Positions 16,547 to 26,381 of a stretch of 41,254 bases of DNA are shown in pieces. The stretch lies in assembly GCA_024275915.1 (NCBI GenBank), contig JAJRYG010000048.1, positions 1 through 41,254 on the forward strand, given 5' to 3'. Below the pieces are notes generated by a model that was not told where the DNA came from, did not search any database, and worked only from the letters and a program-made list of their open reading frames with translations. Position 1 is the first letter of the stretch. Each line of letters opens with the position of its first letter. The DNA is from Gammaproteobacteria bacterium. Lineage in GTDB: Bacteria > Pseudomonadota > Gammaproteobacteria > UBA6429 > Thiohalophilaceae. The translations under genes were made by a program, and so were the position numbers.

Positions 16547-16824
16547 GATCCGGCCTCCGTGGCCGTTGCCAGCCGCGCTTCGAGCACCTTGCGCATTTTC
16601 TTTACCGAAGGCAGGCCGGTAAACACCAGCTCACCATCAATGGCAATGGCCGGGGTCGACATCACGCCCAGTTCCACGGCATGATCCATTTCTTCGAGGA
16701 TGTTGACTTCACGCCAGTGGATCCGGCCCGTGTCCATGTCCTCGACCAGCTTGCGCAACACCTCCTTGGCATGGCCACACTTGCCACAGCCGGGGGAAGA
16801 AAACACTTCGATTTGAATACTCAT
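16543..16824 (-). CDS. Small thioredoxin-like redox protein
   Basis: 93 aa from ATG 16824, placed by AGGAG about 7 bases upstream. The active motif is CGKC (Cys13, Cys16) right after the first strand (IEVFSSPGCGKC). The cis-Pro region is VMSTPAIAIDG, and GLPSVKKM follows. This matches the Thioredoxin_3 / redox-active disulfide protein family of about 80-95 aa. It has no signal peptide and so acts in the cytoplasm. Its stop overlaps the CcdA-like gene start (ATGA), making it the probable electron source for that membrane protein. A dispersed hairpin repeat (16871-16910) lies just upstream and separates it from the MerP-like gene. Confidence 0.9.
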   Translation of the reverse strand: MSIQIEVFSSPGCGKCGHAKEVLRKLVEDMDTGRIHWREVNILEEMDHAVELGVMSTPAIAIDGELVFTGLPSVKKMRKVLEARLATATEAGS

Positions 16825-16870
16825 GACACACTCCTGTTGCACTCTCATGCAAACCTTGACCGACTGTTGA

Positions 16871-16910
16871 CAGCCTGTTGAAAAACGCCGTTTTCGACTA
16901 CCTGTGTGTG
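16871..16910. repeat. Dispersed palindromic repeat, copy 1
   Basis: A 40-base element with core TTGAAAAACGCCGTTTTCGA between the thioredoxin-like and second MerP-like genes. It can fold into a hairpin (GTTGAAAA against TTTTCGAC). About 35 of 41 aligned positions match the reverse complement of the element at 19686-19726. Likely an intergenic repeat of the genome. Confidence 0.65.
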
Positions 16911-16939
16911 AGGCCAGGAATGTCTGAACAAACCAGACA

Positions 16940-17245
16940 TTACTTGACCCTTGCCTCACCGGGCGTAAATCCGGCTGCAATGATTTGTTCGTTGAGCGTC
17001 TTGATTGGTACCTGCTTGCCAGGCTTGATGGTCACCACCGCCCTGCCGGCCTCGAGATCCACTTCGGCCTTTTCCACCGCCTCCAGTTTCATCAAGTTCT
17101 TTTCCACGCTGCGTGCACAGAACTTGCAACTCATGCCCTGCACGCCAATTTCCATGACCTGGGGTTTTGCGCCAGCCGGCGGCTCCGCCTGGGCAAACAG
17201 AGGCAACAACAGGAACAGACTCATTGTCATCAACAGCTTTTTCAT
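16940..17245 (-). CDS. Periplasmic MerP-like heavy-metal-associated protein
   Basis: 101 aa with a clear signal peptide ending in LFAQA (residue 20). A heavy-metal-associated domain follows, with the metal-binding motif GMSCKFC (Cys40, Cys43) and the usual ferredoxin-like fold (AEVDLEAGRAVVTIKPG as the central strands). GAGGTG lies 6 bases upstream of the ATG. Such proteins bind Hg(II) or other soft metals in the periplasm and pass them to a membrane partner, here the MerT-like protein encoded 42 bases upstream. Which metal is carried is not readable. A hairpin (TGTCTG/CAGACA) lies directly after the stop near 16920-16938. Confidence 0.9.
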   Translation of the reverse strand: MKKLLMTMSLFLLLPLFAQAEPPAGAKPQVMEIGVQGMSCKFCARSVEKNLMKLEAVEKAEVDLEAGRAVVTIKPGKQVPIKTLNEQIIAAGFTPGEARVK

Positions 17246-17287
17246 TTTTTCACCTCGAGACAGGGTTTGATTGATTGATTTGTTTTT

Positions 17288-17686
17288 TCAGACATCCAGC
17301 CACATGCGGATGGGCAAGGCCAGGTAGGCGGCAAAGAAGCCGATACTCCAGATCACCACCGAGGTCCAGTAGATGCGCCGGTTCCACTTGTTAGCCGTGT
17401 TGCAGGCCCGGCCCAATTGTTCATCCACCGGACAGGCCCGCCCGGGGCGAAACATCAGCCAGCCGGAAATGGCCAGCATCAGACCGGAAAAGGCAAAAAC
17501 CCAGACCTTGTGCTGACTGAGCACGATGAGAAAGGGAAAGGTGCTGGTCATGGCCGCCACCGTAGCACCCAGTCCCAAGGTAACGAAAATGATCGGCAGG
17601 GCACAGCAGACCAGAGTGCCGGTGGTGGTAAACAGGGTAAAGACGGTGACCCCGCTGGTTTTCATGCTGGAAGTTTGTTCTGTCAT
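17288..17686 (-). CDS. MerT-like metal transport membrane protein
   Basis: 132 aa with three membrane segments. The first contains the adjacent cysteines Cys27-Cys28 (TLVCCALPIIFVTLG) that take metal from MerP in mercuric transporters. A second pair, Cys85 and Cys95, sits in the loop between segments 2 and 3 (RACPVDEQLGRAC). MerT is normally about 116 aa, so this is slightly long. The neighbours on both sides are MerP-like genes. No merA reductase gene is present in the window, so imported or sensed metal would have to be handled another way. Hg(II) transport is the family role; other soft metals are possible. Confidence 0.85.
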   Translation of the reverse strand: MTEQTSSMKTSGVTVFTLFTTTGTLVCCALPIIFVTLGLGATVAAMTSTFPFLIVLSQHKVWVFAFSGLMLAISGWLMFRPGRACPVDEQLGRACNTANKWNRRIYWTSVVIWSIGFFAAYLALPIRMWLDV

Positions 17687-17741
17687 GTTACCTGGTTTCC
17701 TTTACTGTTCGATTCATGAAAGCGAAAAAGACATGTTCGCC

Positions 17742-18035
17742 TCAAAGCGGGGTCGTTTTCATGCTGCGATAGGTGAAGCCCGAATCATCGAACAGTTTTT
17801 TCATCTGTTCTTCGCTCAGTGTCTTGCCCTCGGCCATGTCGACACTCACCAGCCCTTTGTTGAGATCGACCTTGATGTTGCTGACCCCTTCGATGGCCTT
17901 GAGTTTTTTTTCGATGCCGTAGGCACAGAACGGGCAGGCCAGGCCATCGACGCGCATTTCATAATGGGTTCCGGCGGCAAAGGCCGGTACCATCAGGAGC
18001 AATCCCAGTAATGCCGAAATCATCTGTTTTTTCAT
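17742..18035 (-). CDS. Second periplasmic MerP-like protein
   Basis: 97 aa from ATG 18035, where the signal peptide MKKQMISALLGLLLMVPAFA begins. The heavy-metal-associated domain has GLACPFC (Cys34, Cys37), where classical MerP has GMTCxxC; CPFC is the motif of a divergent branch. The rest (IEKKLKAIEGVSNIKVDLNK) fits the fold. Two different MerP-like proteins flank the MerT-like gene, which suggests a relay with different affinities or partners. It follows the beta-barrel gene by 66 bases. Confidence 0.88.
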   Translation of the reverse strand: MKKQMISALLGLLLMVPAFAAGTHYEMRVDGLACPFCAYGIEKKLKAIEGVSNIKVDLNKGLVSVDMAEGKTLSEEQMKKLFDDSGFTYRSMKTTPL

Positions 18036-18101
18036 GTCTGTCTCACTTGTCTGTCGGTTATTGACACGCTGTGCCGGAAACAATCATAGCCTGAGCCATG
18101 G

Positions 18102-18923
18102 TCACATGTGCCATTCAAGAATCAGCCTGGCACGGTAATCGGATTTGGGCTGGCTGCCGTTGAGTCTGCTGTAGATCGGAATCTGAACCCCGGCCTTGAT
18201 GGCAAAATAACGCTTGGTCCAGAAGATCCCCGGCGACAGGAACCACTCGCTGCCACCGGTGTTGTCCAGCTGCAGACCGTTGAGATCGGCCCGCTGGCCG
18301 TATTCGCCATTGAGCTCCAGCAACCACACCGTGTCCGGTTCCAGATAACCGGTCGGTTTTGGCCGAATGCCGCCAACGAAGTCCACCAGCACCTTGTCGC
18401 CCCGCTTCAGGCCATTGTCACTGGTGCCGTTGGCGCGGTAACGCACACTGGCCCAGCGGTACCACTTGCGCCCTTCATAACCATAGGTCAGGCCGAGAAT
18501 GCCATCGGTTGCACCCTTGCTCAGACCGGGGAAGGTCTCTTTTGCGGCCGTGTCGGTCACCACCTTGAACAAAACTGCCGCCGATTCCTGCAGGCCCAGC
18601 GAATCCTTGCGCCAGAAGCGGTATTTGGTGAACAGACTCACATCGCCGGCCCCACTGGCCGACTGATCGGCCAGTTCGTTGCGCACGTAGGGCAGATCGA
18701 TGCCGATCGCCCAGTCGCCGGTGATGCCATATTTGACCTCCAGCATCAGCTCCTGTTCTTTGGCTTCGCCCCGTTTTTTTGCATTGGTTTCGATGGCCAC
18801 TTCATAGCCGTTCTTGAACAGCACATGGGGGCCAATACCGAATACCGGATCGTGGGCCTGGGCCACGCCACTGAACAGGCCAAACATCGCCAGTGCGGCA
18901 CTCGCGGGAATATAAGCTCTCAT
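18102..18923 (-). CDS. Outer-membrane beta-barrel-like protein
   Basis: 273 aa with a signal peptide ending at about VAQA (residue 23). The mature part is built of alternating strands rich in aromatic residues (for example LMLEVKYGITGDWAIGIDLP and KWYRWASVRYRANGTSDNG). It ends in RARLILEWHM, close to the C-terminal strand used by outer-membrane proteins, although the last residue is Met and not Phe. This is a predicted outer-membrane barrel of the kind often annotated as transporter. I do not recognise a specific family. It is the first gene after the two MerR-type dyads, so it is probably induced by metal and could be the outer-membrane part of the mer-like pathway. Confidence 0.75.
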   Translation of the reverse strand: MRAYIPASAALAMFGLFSGVAQAHDPVFGIGPHVLFKNGYEVAIETNAKKRGEAKEQELMLEVKYGITGDWAIGIDLPYVRNELADQSASGAGDVSLFTKYRFWRKDSLGLQESAAVLFKVVTDTAAKETFPGLSKGATDGILGLTYGYEGRKWYRWASVRYRANGTSDNGLKRGDKVLVDFVGGIRPKPTGYLEPDTVWLLELNGEYGQRADLNGLQLDNTGGSEWFLSPGIFWTKRYFAIKAGVQIPIYSRLNGSQPKSDYRARLILEWHM

Positions 18924-18955
18924 TCACGGCTCCTGAGCATGATGTCAATGTGACA

Positions 18956-18975
18956 ACCTGGAGCAGGCTCCAGGT
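18956..18975 (-). promoter_or_regulatory. MerR-type dyad 1 (proximal)
   Basis: ACCTGGAGC-AG-GCTCCAGGT is a perfect 9-bp palindrome. On the minus strand it is preceded by TTGAAC in the -35 register used by ZntR/CueR promoters, with a weak -10 (TCACAT) 20 bases on. It lies 32 bases upstream of the barrel gene. Confidence 0.65.
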
Positions 18976-19011
18976 TCAATGTATCTTTCACTGATTTCAG
19001 ATTCTGTGGCA

Positions 19012-19042
19012 AGCCTATTACCTGGAGCCGACTCCAGATCAA
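19012..19042 (-). promoter_or_regulatory. MerR-type promoter and dyad 2 (distal)
   Basis: The minus strand reads TTGATC, a 19-base spacer holding the palindrome CTGGAG-TCGG-CTCCAG, then TAGGCT as -10. A long 19-base spacer over a dyad is the hallmark of MerR-activated promoters, and the dyad closely resembles the ZntR site. The transcript would run through dyad 1 into the mer-like operon. Confidence 0.7.
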
Positions 19043-19112
19043 GACCTTTTTGATATTTTTTCGGGACACTGCCAGACTCTGTATCGAGGTACGGACTTTA
19101 CAGGGGGCAAAC

Positions 19113-19511
19113 ATGACAGCAAAACCACTGACCATAGGCCATCTGGCGCGTGCCGCCGGGGTCAATGTGGAAACCGTGCGTTATTACCAGCGTGTGGGGC
19201 TGGTGACGGAGCCACACAAGCCTGCCAGTGGCTATCGCCAGTACCCGGCCGACACGATCGAGCGGATTCGATTCATCAAGCGTGCCCAGAAACTGGGGTT
19301 CAGTCTGAAGGAAATCAATGAACTGCTGGCACTGGGGGAAGGCCACTGTGAGGATGTGCGACAGCGGGCCGAACACAAACAGCGGAAGATTGAACAGCAG
19401 ATTGCCGATCTCGAGGCCATGAAAGCCACTCTCGAAAGCCTGATCCAGGCCTGCACGGAAAACGGCCAAGCCCACTGCCCCATCATCGAAACTCTCAATC
19501 GCCACAACTGA
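19113..19511 (+). CDS. MerR-family metal-responsive regulator
   Basis: 132 aa from ATG 19113. The N-terminal winged helix is LTIGHLARAAGVNVETVRYY, then GYRQYPADTIERIRFIKRAQ and LGFSLKEINELL. A coiled dimer helix follows at about residues 82-112. Metal-site cysteines are Cys79 (EGHCED), Cys114 and Cys122 (ACTENGQAHC). Three cysteines in these places match MerR/ZntR/PbrR-type sensors. The seven residues between Cys114 and Cys122 are one fewer than in classical MerR (Cys117-Cys126), so the preferred metal may differ. It is divergent from the mer-like operon and presumably binds the CTGGAG dyads in between. Confidence 0.9.
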   Translation: MTAKPLTIGHLARAAGVNVETVRYYQRVGLVTEPHKPASGYRQYPADTIERIRFIKRAQKLGFSLKEINELLALGEGHCEDVRQRAEHKQRKIEQQIADLEAMKATLESLIQACTENGQAHCPIIETLNRHN

Positions 19512-19570
19512 GCCAGGCGGAGCGGTACAGACTTGCCAGGACTCGATGCAGAGCATGGGAACCAGGAATT

Positions 19571-19590
19571 GCTTTCTGGCGGCAGAAAGC
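19571..19590. terminator. Hairpin after the MerR-type gene
   Basis: GCTTTCTG-GCGG-CAGAAAGC is a perfect 8-bp stem with a 4-base loop, about 60 bases after the regulator stop. No T-run follows, so termination by it alone is uncertain. Confidence 0.45.
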
Positions 19591-19593
19591 TGG

Positions 19594-19726
19594 CAGGATG
19601 TTGAAAAAAGCCCCAGCCAGGGTAATTTCTAGCCGGGAACGGAAAACGCGGTTTCCCGTTCACCCACTTCTTCAATGACTTGCAGCGCACACAGGCTGTC
19701 GAAAAACGGCGTTTTTCAATAGTCTG
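19594..19726. repeat. Hairpin-rich, possibly MITE-like intergenic element
   Basis: This noncoding stretch begins with CAGGATGTTGAAAAAAGCC and ends with the reverse complement of CAGACTATTGAAAAACGCC, so its ends form an imperfect inverted repeat. It also holds an internal repeat, GAACGG/CCGTTC (19637-19661). No ORF lies inside. The layout suggests a small non-coding mobile element or fused palindromic repeats. The right end touches the ssb stop. Confidence 0.45.
19686..19726. repeat. Dispersed palindromic repeat, copy 2 (inverted)
   Basis: 41 bases with the perfect stem GAAAAACG/CGTTTTTC. It is the reverse complement of the element at 16871-16910, with about six differences. It starts one base past the ssb stop and could fold in the ssb transcript to act as a terminator or stabilising stem. 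Confidence 0.65.
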
Positions 19727-20173
19727 TTAGAACGGAATATCGTCGTCGAAGTCCCCGGCCGGTGCCGGTGAAGACGCCTGGGGCTGGGCGGCCGGTGCCG
19801 ATGCCGGGGTCTGGTTGAAGTCGGCGGTGCCGCCACCGCGGCTGTCGAGCATCTGCATTTCGTTGGCGACGATTTCCGTGGTGTAACGGTCGTTGCCGTC
19901 CTTGTCCTGCCACTTGCGGGTCTGCAGCTTGCCTTCGATATAGACCTTGGAACCCTTCTTCAGGTATTCTCCGGCGATCTCGGCCAGGCGGCGGAAGAAC
20001 ACCACCCGGTGCCATTCGGTCTTTTCCACATTCTCGCCGGTATTCTTGTCTTTCCATGATTCGCTGGTCGCAAGGGTAATGTTGGCGACAGCCCCGCCGT
20101 TGGGTGAATAACGCACCTCGGGATCCTTGCCAGGATTACCGATGAGGATGACTTTGTTTACGCCCCTTGCCAT
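19727..20173 (-). CDS. ssb: Single-stranded DNA-binding protein
   Basis: 148 aa. The N-terminal OB-fold (residues about 1-110) begins [20 protein letters not shown] and includes [20 protein letters not shown] and [16 protein letters not shown] Gly/Pro/Ala/Gln-rich linker leads to the acidic tail DFDDDIPF, which recruits replication and repair partners. AGGAGAG precedes the ATG. The first OB strand has Asn-Pro-Gly where the family nearly always has Asn-Leu-Gly, a small oddity. The neighbourhood ssb, MFS transporter, uvrA is common in gammaproteobacteria. Confidence 0.97.
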   Translation of the reverse strand: MARGVNKVILIGNPGKDPEVRYSPNGGAVANITLATSESWKDKNTGENVEKTEWHRVVFFRRLAEIAGEYLKKGSKVYIEGKLQTRKWQDKDGNDRYTTEIVANEMQMLDSRGGGTADFNQTPASAPAAQPQASSPAPAGDFDDDIPF

Positions 20174-20229
20174 ATTTTTCTCTCCTGTCTTTGTGCAGAC
20201 TCTGGTGTTTGTTTGTAATGTTCAGATGA

Positions 20230-21606
20230 TTATGCCGCGTCTTCGCTTACCGAAAAGGCGTTCAGTGCTTCGTTGTCCAGCTTGTTCTTTTCCACCTTGA
20301 GGTAGGCGACACCATCCTCGGCGATGACCGTGGCTTCCACTACCCCATTGACCCGGCTCAGGCGGTCGGCAATCTCCTCGGCCCGGGCCTGGTTGAGCTC
20401 GCCCAGGTTGATGAGCTGGCTACTCAGGTAGACCGGTGGTTTCATGGTCATGGCCAGCAGCAACCAGACACTGGCGGTGGCGGCATTGAACATGAACACG
20501 GCATTCATGCCGTAATGCTGCAGCAAGCTGCCACCGATCACGCCACCGAGAAACACGCCGAGAAACTGGGAACTGGAATACACGCCCATGGCCGTGCCCT
20601 TGTGCTGCGCCGGCGCCAGCTTGGCCACCAGCGAAGGCAGCATGGCCTCGAGCAGATTGAAGGCGGCAAAGAACAACAATAACATGATCACCACCCCAGC
20701 CATAGAGTCGGTAAAGGCCGGCATGGCCAGCTGACTGACCAGCAGCAGAGCGATGGCGCCAATGAGGACCTGCTTGAGCTTGCGTTTCTTCTCGGCAATG
20801 ATGATGAAGGGCACGATCAGGCCCATGGCCACCACCATCACCGGCAGGTAGACCATCCAGTGCCGGGTCACCGGCAGCGTCAGCTGCTGCAATTCGGTGG
20901 GGATGACCAGGAACATGGCCATCAGGCTCATGTGCAAAAACAGGATGCCAAGATCCACCCGGATCAACTGGCTGTCGGAAACGGCGTTGCGAAACCAGCG
21001 CGGCTCCACTTCGGTATCGCGGTGGAAACGGCTGATGACCGGTCTGGGTACCAGAAAACGGATGATGAACATGCCCCCTACGGCCAGCGCCGCGGTGATC
21101 CAGAAGATCCCCGAAACCCCGAACAGGCCGTGGAACACGGGACCCAGCACCATGGCCACGCCAAAGGACACGCCGATGCTGATGCCAATTAAGGCCATGA
21201 CCTTGATGCGGTGTTCCTCCCGGGTCAGATCGGCGGCCAGCGCCATGACCGCACTGGCCACGGCACCGGAGCCCTGCAGGGCACGCCCCAGGATCACGCC
21301 GTAGAGGCTGGTGGACATGGCCGCCACCACGCTGCCCAGGGCAAACACCAGCAATCCCCCGATGATCACCGGCTTGCGGCCGATGCGATCAGAGAGCATG
21401 CCCAGGGGTACCTGGAACAGCGCCTGGGTCAGTCCATAGATGCCGATGGCCAAACCCACCAGGGTCAGGCTGTAATCCTCCAGTTCAACGGCATAGATAG
21501 CAAATACAGGCAAGATCATGAATAATCCCAGCATTCTCGTCGCAAAGACTCCCGCCAGCGAAAAGGCGACCCGGCGTTCTCCTGCCGTCATAGCATCGTG
21601 TTTCAT
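20230..21606 (-). CDS. yajR: MFS transporter with C-terminal ferredoxin-like domain (YajR-like)
   Basis: 458 aa with twelve membrane segments. The MFS signature between helices 2 and 3 is GMLSDRIGRKPVIIGG, and helix 4 contains GRALQGSGAV. After the last helix (about residue 385) the cytoplasmic tail (LGELNQARAEEIADRLSRVN, then VVEATVIAEDGVAYLKVEK) forms a small alpha/beta domain like the YAM domain of E. coli YajR. The substrate of YajR is not established. AGGA lies about 6 bases before the ATG. It is 56 bases upstream of ssb on the same strand and divergent from the LuxR-type regulator. Confidence 0.88.
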   Translation of the reverse strand: MKHDAMTAGERRVAFSLAGVFATRMLGLFMILPVFAIYAVELEDYSLTLVGLAIGIYGLTQALFQVPLGMLSDRIGRKPVIIGGLLVFALGSVVAAMSTSLYGVILGRALQGSGAVASAVMALAADLTREEHRIKVMALIGISIGVSFGVAMVLGPVFHGLFGVSGIFWITAALAVGGMFIIRFLVPRPVISRFHRDTEVEPRWFRNAVSDSQLIRVDLGILFLHMSLMAMFLVIPTELQQLTLPVTRHWMVYLPVMVVAMGLIVPFIIIAEKKRKLKQVLIGAIALLLVSQLAMPAFTDSMAGVVIMLLLFFAAFNLLEAMLPSLVAKLAPAQHKGTAMGVYSSSQFLGVFLGGVIGGSLLQHYGMNAVFMFNAATASVWLLLAMTMKPPVYLSSQLINLGELNQARAEEIADRLSRVNGVVEATVIAEDGVAYLKVEKNKLDNEALNAFSVSEDAA

Positions 21607-21694
21607 GTCTGTCCTGAAAGTTCGAGGGGGTTGAAATTCTGCAAGCCGACAATATTAGCAGTTTCACGATTAAGAAGAAATCTGAGAAAATTTC

Positions 21695-21708
21695 TTGATT
21701 TTGATCAC
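21695..21708. promoter_or_regulatory. FNR/CRP-like site
   Basis: TTGAT-TTTG-ATCAC matches 9 of the 10 defined bases of the FNR consensus TTGAT-N4-ATCAA. It lies in the 203-base gap between the divergent MFS gene and the leader ORF. The rest of this gap is AT-rich with several TATxxT-like stretches, but I could not fix a single promoter. Confidence 0.5.
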
Positions 21709-21809
21709 AATCTCGCCAATAGTCATAGCACTAATGTCATATTTACCTTATGCTATCTACTACTGATAATTACTTTAACGTATCGTTTTCTTCAATTAAG
21801 GGGAATGAC

Positions 21810-21956
21810 ATGAAAAGTCAATACGATGTGTTACATATCGGCCAGTACGCAGGGCGACACGGACAGCTTATCACCCCCATACCCAGTGTACCGCGCCATA
21901 TGTTGTCCAAACAGAGTATGAATGTTTACACCTACCGAGGGGTAATTCTATGTTAG
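21810..21956 (+). CDS. Short leader ORF before the LuxR-type regulator
   Basis: 48 codons from ATG 21810, with AAGGGG 6 bases upstream. The peptide begins MKSQYDVLHIGQYAGRHGQ and ends [10 protein letters not shown], with no hydrophobic segment. The stop lies 7 bases inside the regulator gene, and the regulator's own ribosome site (GAGGGG) lies inside this ORF. This is a typical arrangement for translational coupling or a regulatory leader peptide. No family recognised. Coding status rests on the ribosome site and the overlap only. Confidence 0.5.
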   Translation: MKSQYDVLHIGQYAGRHGQLITPIPSVPRHMLSKQSMNVYTYRGVILC

Positions 21957-22600
21957 CAGGACGCTGGATCAATATCGTTGGTCCAAACCCCAGCAGTTAT
22001 GAAGCCCTGGCTTCTCATCTGGTCTCCGCCACCGAAGGGCGCGTTCACGTCACCGATTGCAGTCCCGGCCAGTCGCCAACCCTGAAATACAATGCAAAAT
22101 CCGGCCTGGTGCTCATCGACAGCATGGAGGACCGCCCGGGGCAGGCGCTGGACATCCTTCTGCAATGCCGGAAATCGGACAAGAAGCAGCTCAACTATGC
22201 CTTTTTCAATGCCGAAAGCAGCAGCCGCCTGGAAAAACTGGTGGCACCGCCGGACATTCGTGGCATTTTCTACAAGGACAGCAACTTCGACCATTTTGCC
22301 AAGGGCGTGCTGGCCATCTTCAACGGTGAGCTGTGGTTCCCGCGCAATGTCATTGCCCGTTACCTGATCAACCAGGCGCCAGGCAACGAAAAGTTCATCA
22401 AGAAGGAACACGACATCCTCACCAACCGCGAGATGGAAATCCTCAACCTGCTGTCCACCGGCGCTAAGAATACCGATATCGCCGAGCAGCTGTGCCTGAG
22501 TGTGCATACCATCAAGACCCATATCTACCACATCTACAAGAAACTGGATGTCTCCAACCGCACCCAGGCGGTCAACTGGGCGACCAACAACCTTTGCTGA
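21950..22600 (+). CDS. LuxR-family regulator, CsgD/VpsT-like
   Basis: 216 aa. The first 140 residues form a receiver-like domain without the conserved phosphoacceptor Asp set, and the second part is a LuxR/FixJ helix-turn-helix ([20 protein letters not shown], then [19 protein letters not shown]). [13 protein letters not shown] at about residues 127-139 lies where CsgD and VpsT have their W-[FLT]-[ST]-R motif for cyclic di-GMP; here it reads WFPR, with Pro in place of Ser/Thr, so nucleotide binding is uncertain. Regulators of this type control biofilm matrix genes, but no such genes are nearby. GAGGGG lies about 7 bases before the ATG. Confidence 0.88.
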   Translation: MLAGRWINIVGPNPSSYEALASHLVSATEGRVHVTDCSPGQSPTLKYNAKSGLVLIDSMEDRPGQALDILLQCRKSDKKQLNYAFFNAESSSRLEKLVAPPDIRGIFYKDSNFDHFAKGVLAIFNGELWFPRNVIARYLINQAPGNEKFIKKEHDILTNREMEILNLLSTGAKNTDIAEQLCLSVHTIKTHIYHIYKKLDVSNRTQAVNWATNNLC

Positions 22601-22618
22601 TCTGCCCTCGGGATCGAA

Positions 22619-22649
22619 GAAAATCTTACTTCGATCCCGATTCCCTGTT
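22619..22649 (+). terminator. Strong hairpin after the LuxR-type gene
   Basis: CGGGATCGAAG and CTTCGATCCCG form a perfect 11-bp stem with a 9-base loop, starting 18 bases after the stop. ATTCCCTGTTTTCC follows, a modest T-rich tail. Likely an intrinsic terminator separating the regulator from uvrA. Confidence 0.7.
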
Positions 22650-22708
22650 TTCCTGCCCGCCCGCTTCGGCGTATAGTAAGGGGTTTAGTTGTAGCGGAAG
22701 CCATATCC

Positions 22709-25557
<2,849 letters not shown>

Positions 25558-25561
<4 letters not shown>

Positions 25562-26289
25562 TCAGAGACCAGGTCGATCGGCTCGCCGATCACCAGGCCC
25601 GTTTCACGGGCGAGGCTGGCCTGATTGAGCGCCAGTTCCACCAGGCCATTGGAATTCTCGTACCAGAGCCCCGCTCCCGGTGCCACAGAGGAAAAGGTCT
25701 GCCCATGCTCAAAACGCCGACCCTTGCAGAGGATCCGTTGTGACGGGTCAACTTCACAGGCCCGCAAGCCGGTCATGCCGTTGCCGAAGCCATCGACATA
25801 GATGATTTGCGCCAGGTCTGCTGGCCACTGCGCTGGCTCACCATGGAAGTTGCCGGGGCTCAGGCCTTCGAGCTTGCCCCTTGCGATGCGTGCGGCCACC
25901 GGTGCAAACAGATCACGGCCGTGGAAACTGGGCGACAGGACTGCGGGACGCCAGTCGATCTGCCAGATCCGGCTGCGCCGAGCTTGCGCGGCAAGCACGT
26001 TGAACAGGCCGTTGTTGGGGCCCACATACCATCTGTCCTCCACCTCGACCACACAAGGCTGACGGCGCTCATCGCCGACACCGGGATCGACCACCGCCAC
26101 GGTAACACTGCTGGCGGGCAACATGGGGCTCAGAGAGGCCAGCAGGTAGGCCGAAGCCTGGGGATTGAAGGCGGGAGCATCATGCATCAAATCGATGACC
26201 GGCAAGCCGGCGGCCTGCTGCGCCAGCACGGCTTTCATCTGCCCCACATAGGGACCCTGCCAAGAAAAGTCGGTAAAAAGAAAAATCAT
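25558..26289 (-). CDS. SAM hydroxide adenosyltransferase family protein (DUF62)
   Basis: 243 aa from ATG 26289 (a GTG 18 bases upstream is less likely, because families of this type start close to the IFLFTDF strand). Motifs of the fluorinase/chlorinase/DUF62 fold are visible: [53 protein letters not shown] and YVDGFGN. Bacterial members split S-adenosylmethionine with water to adenosine and methionine. The halide-binding residues cannot be judged here, and hydrolysis is the default role. It lies after the rplQ terminator on the same strand and overlaps the uvrA end. Confidence 0.87.
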
Positions 26290-26337
26290 CCACCAAGCAT
26301 AGCCCACGGAACGGCCATCCCGTCAATTCGAGGCAAT

Positions 26338-26362
26338 AAAAAACCGGGCAATGCCCGGTTTT
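26338..26362 (-). terminator. Terminator of the alpha operon
   Basis: On the minus strand AAAACCGGGC-ATT-GCCCGGTTTTTT forms a strong GC stem followed by a T-run, 20 bases after the rplQ stop. The plus strand also reads as a weak terminator (TTTT), which may protect uvrA-side transcription. Confidence 0.88.
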
Positions 26363-26381
26363 CATGCGGCAACTTCCGGTT

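Noticed and set aside
17288-18035. A standard mercury resistance (mer) operon
   Set aside because: No merA, merB or merD in the window. The MerP- and MerT-like proteins are divergent and sit with thiol-redox genes.
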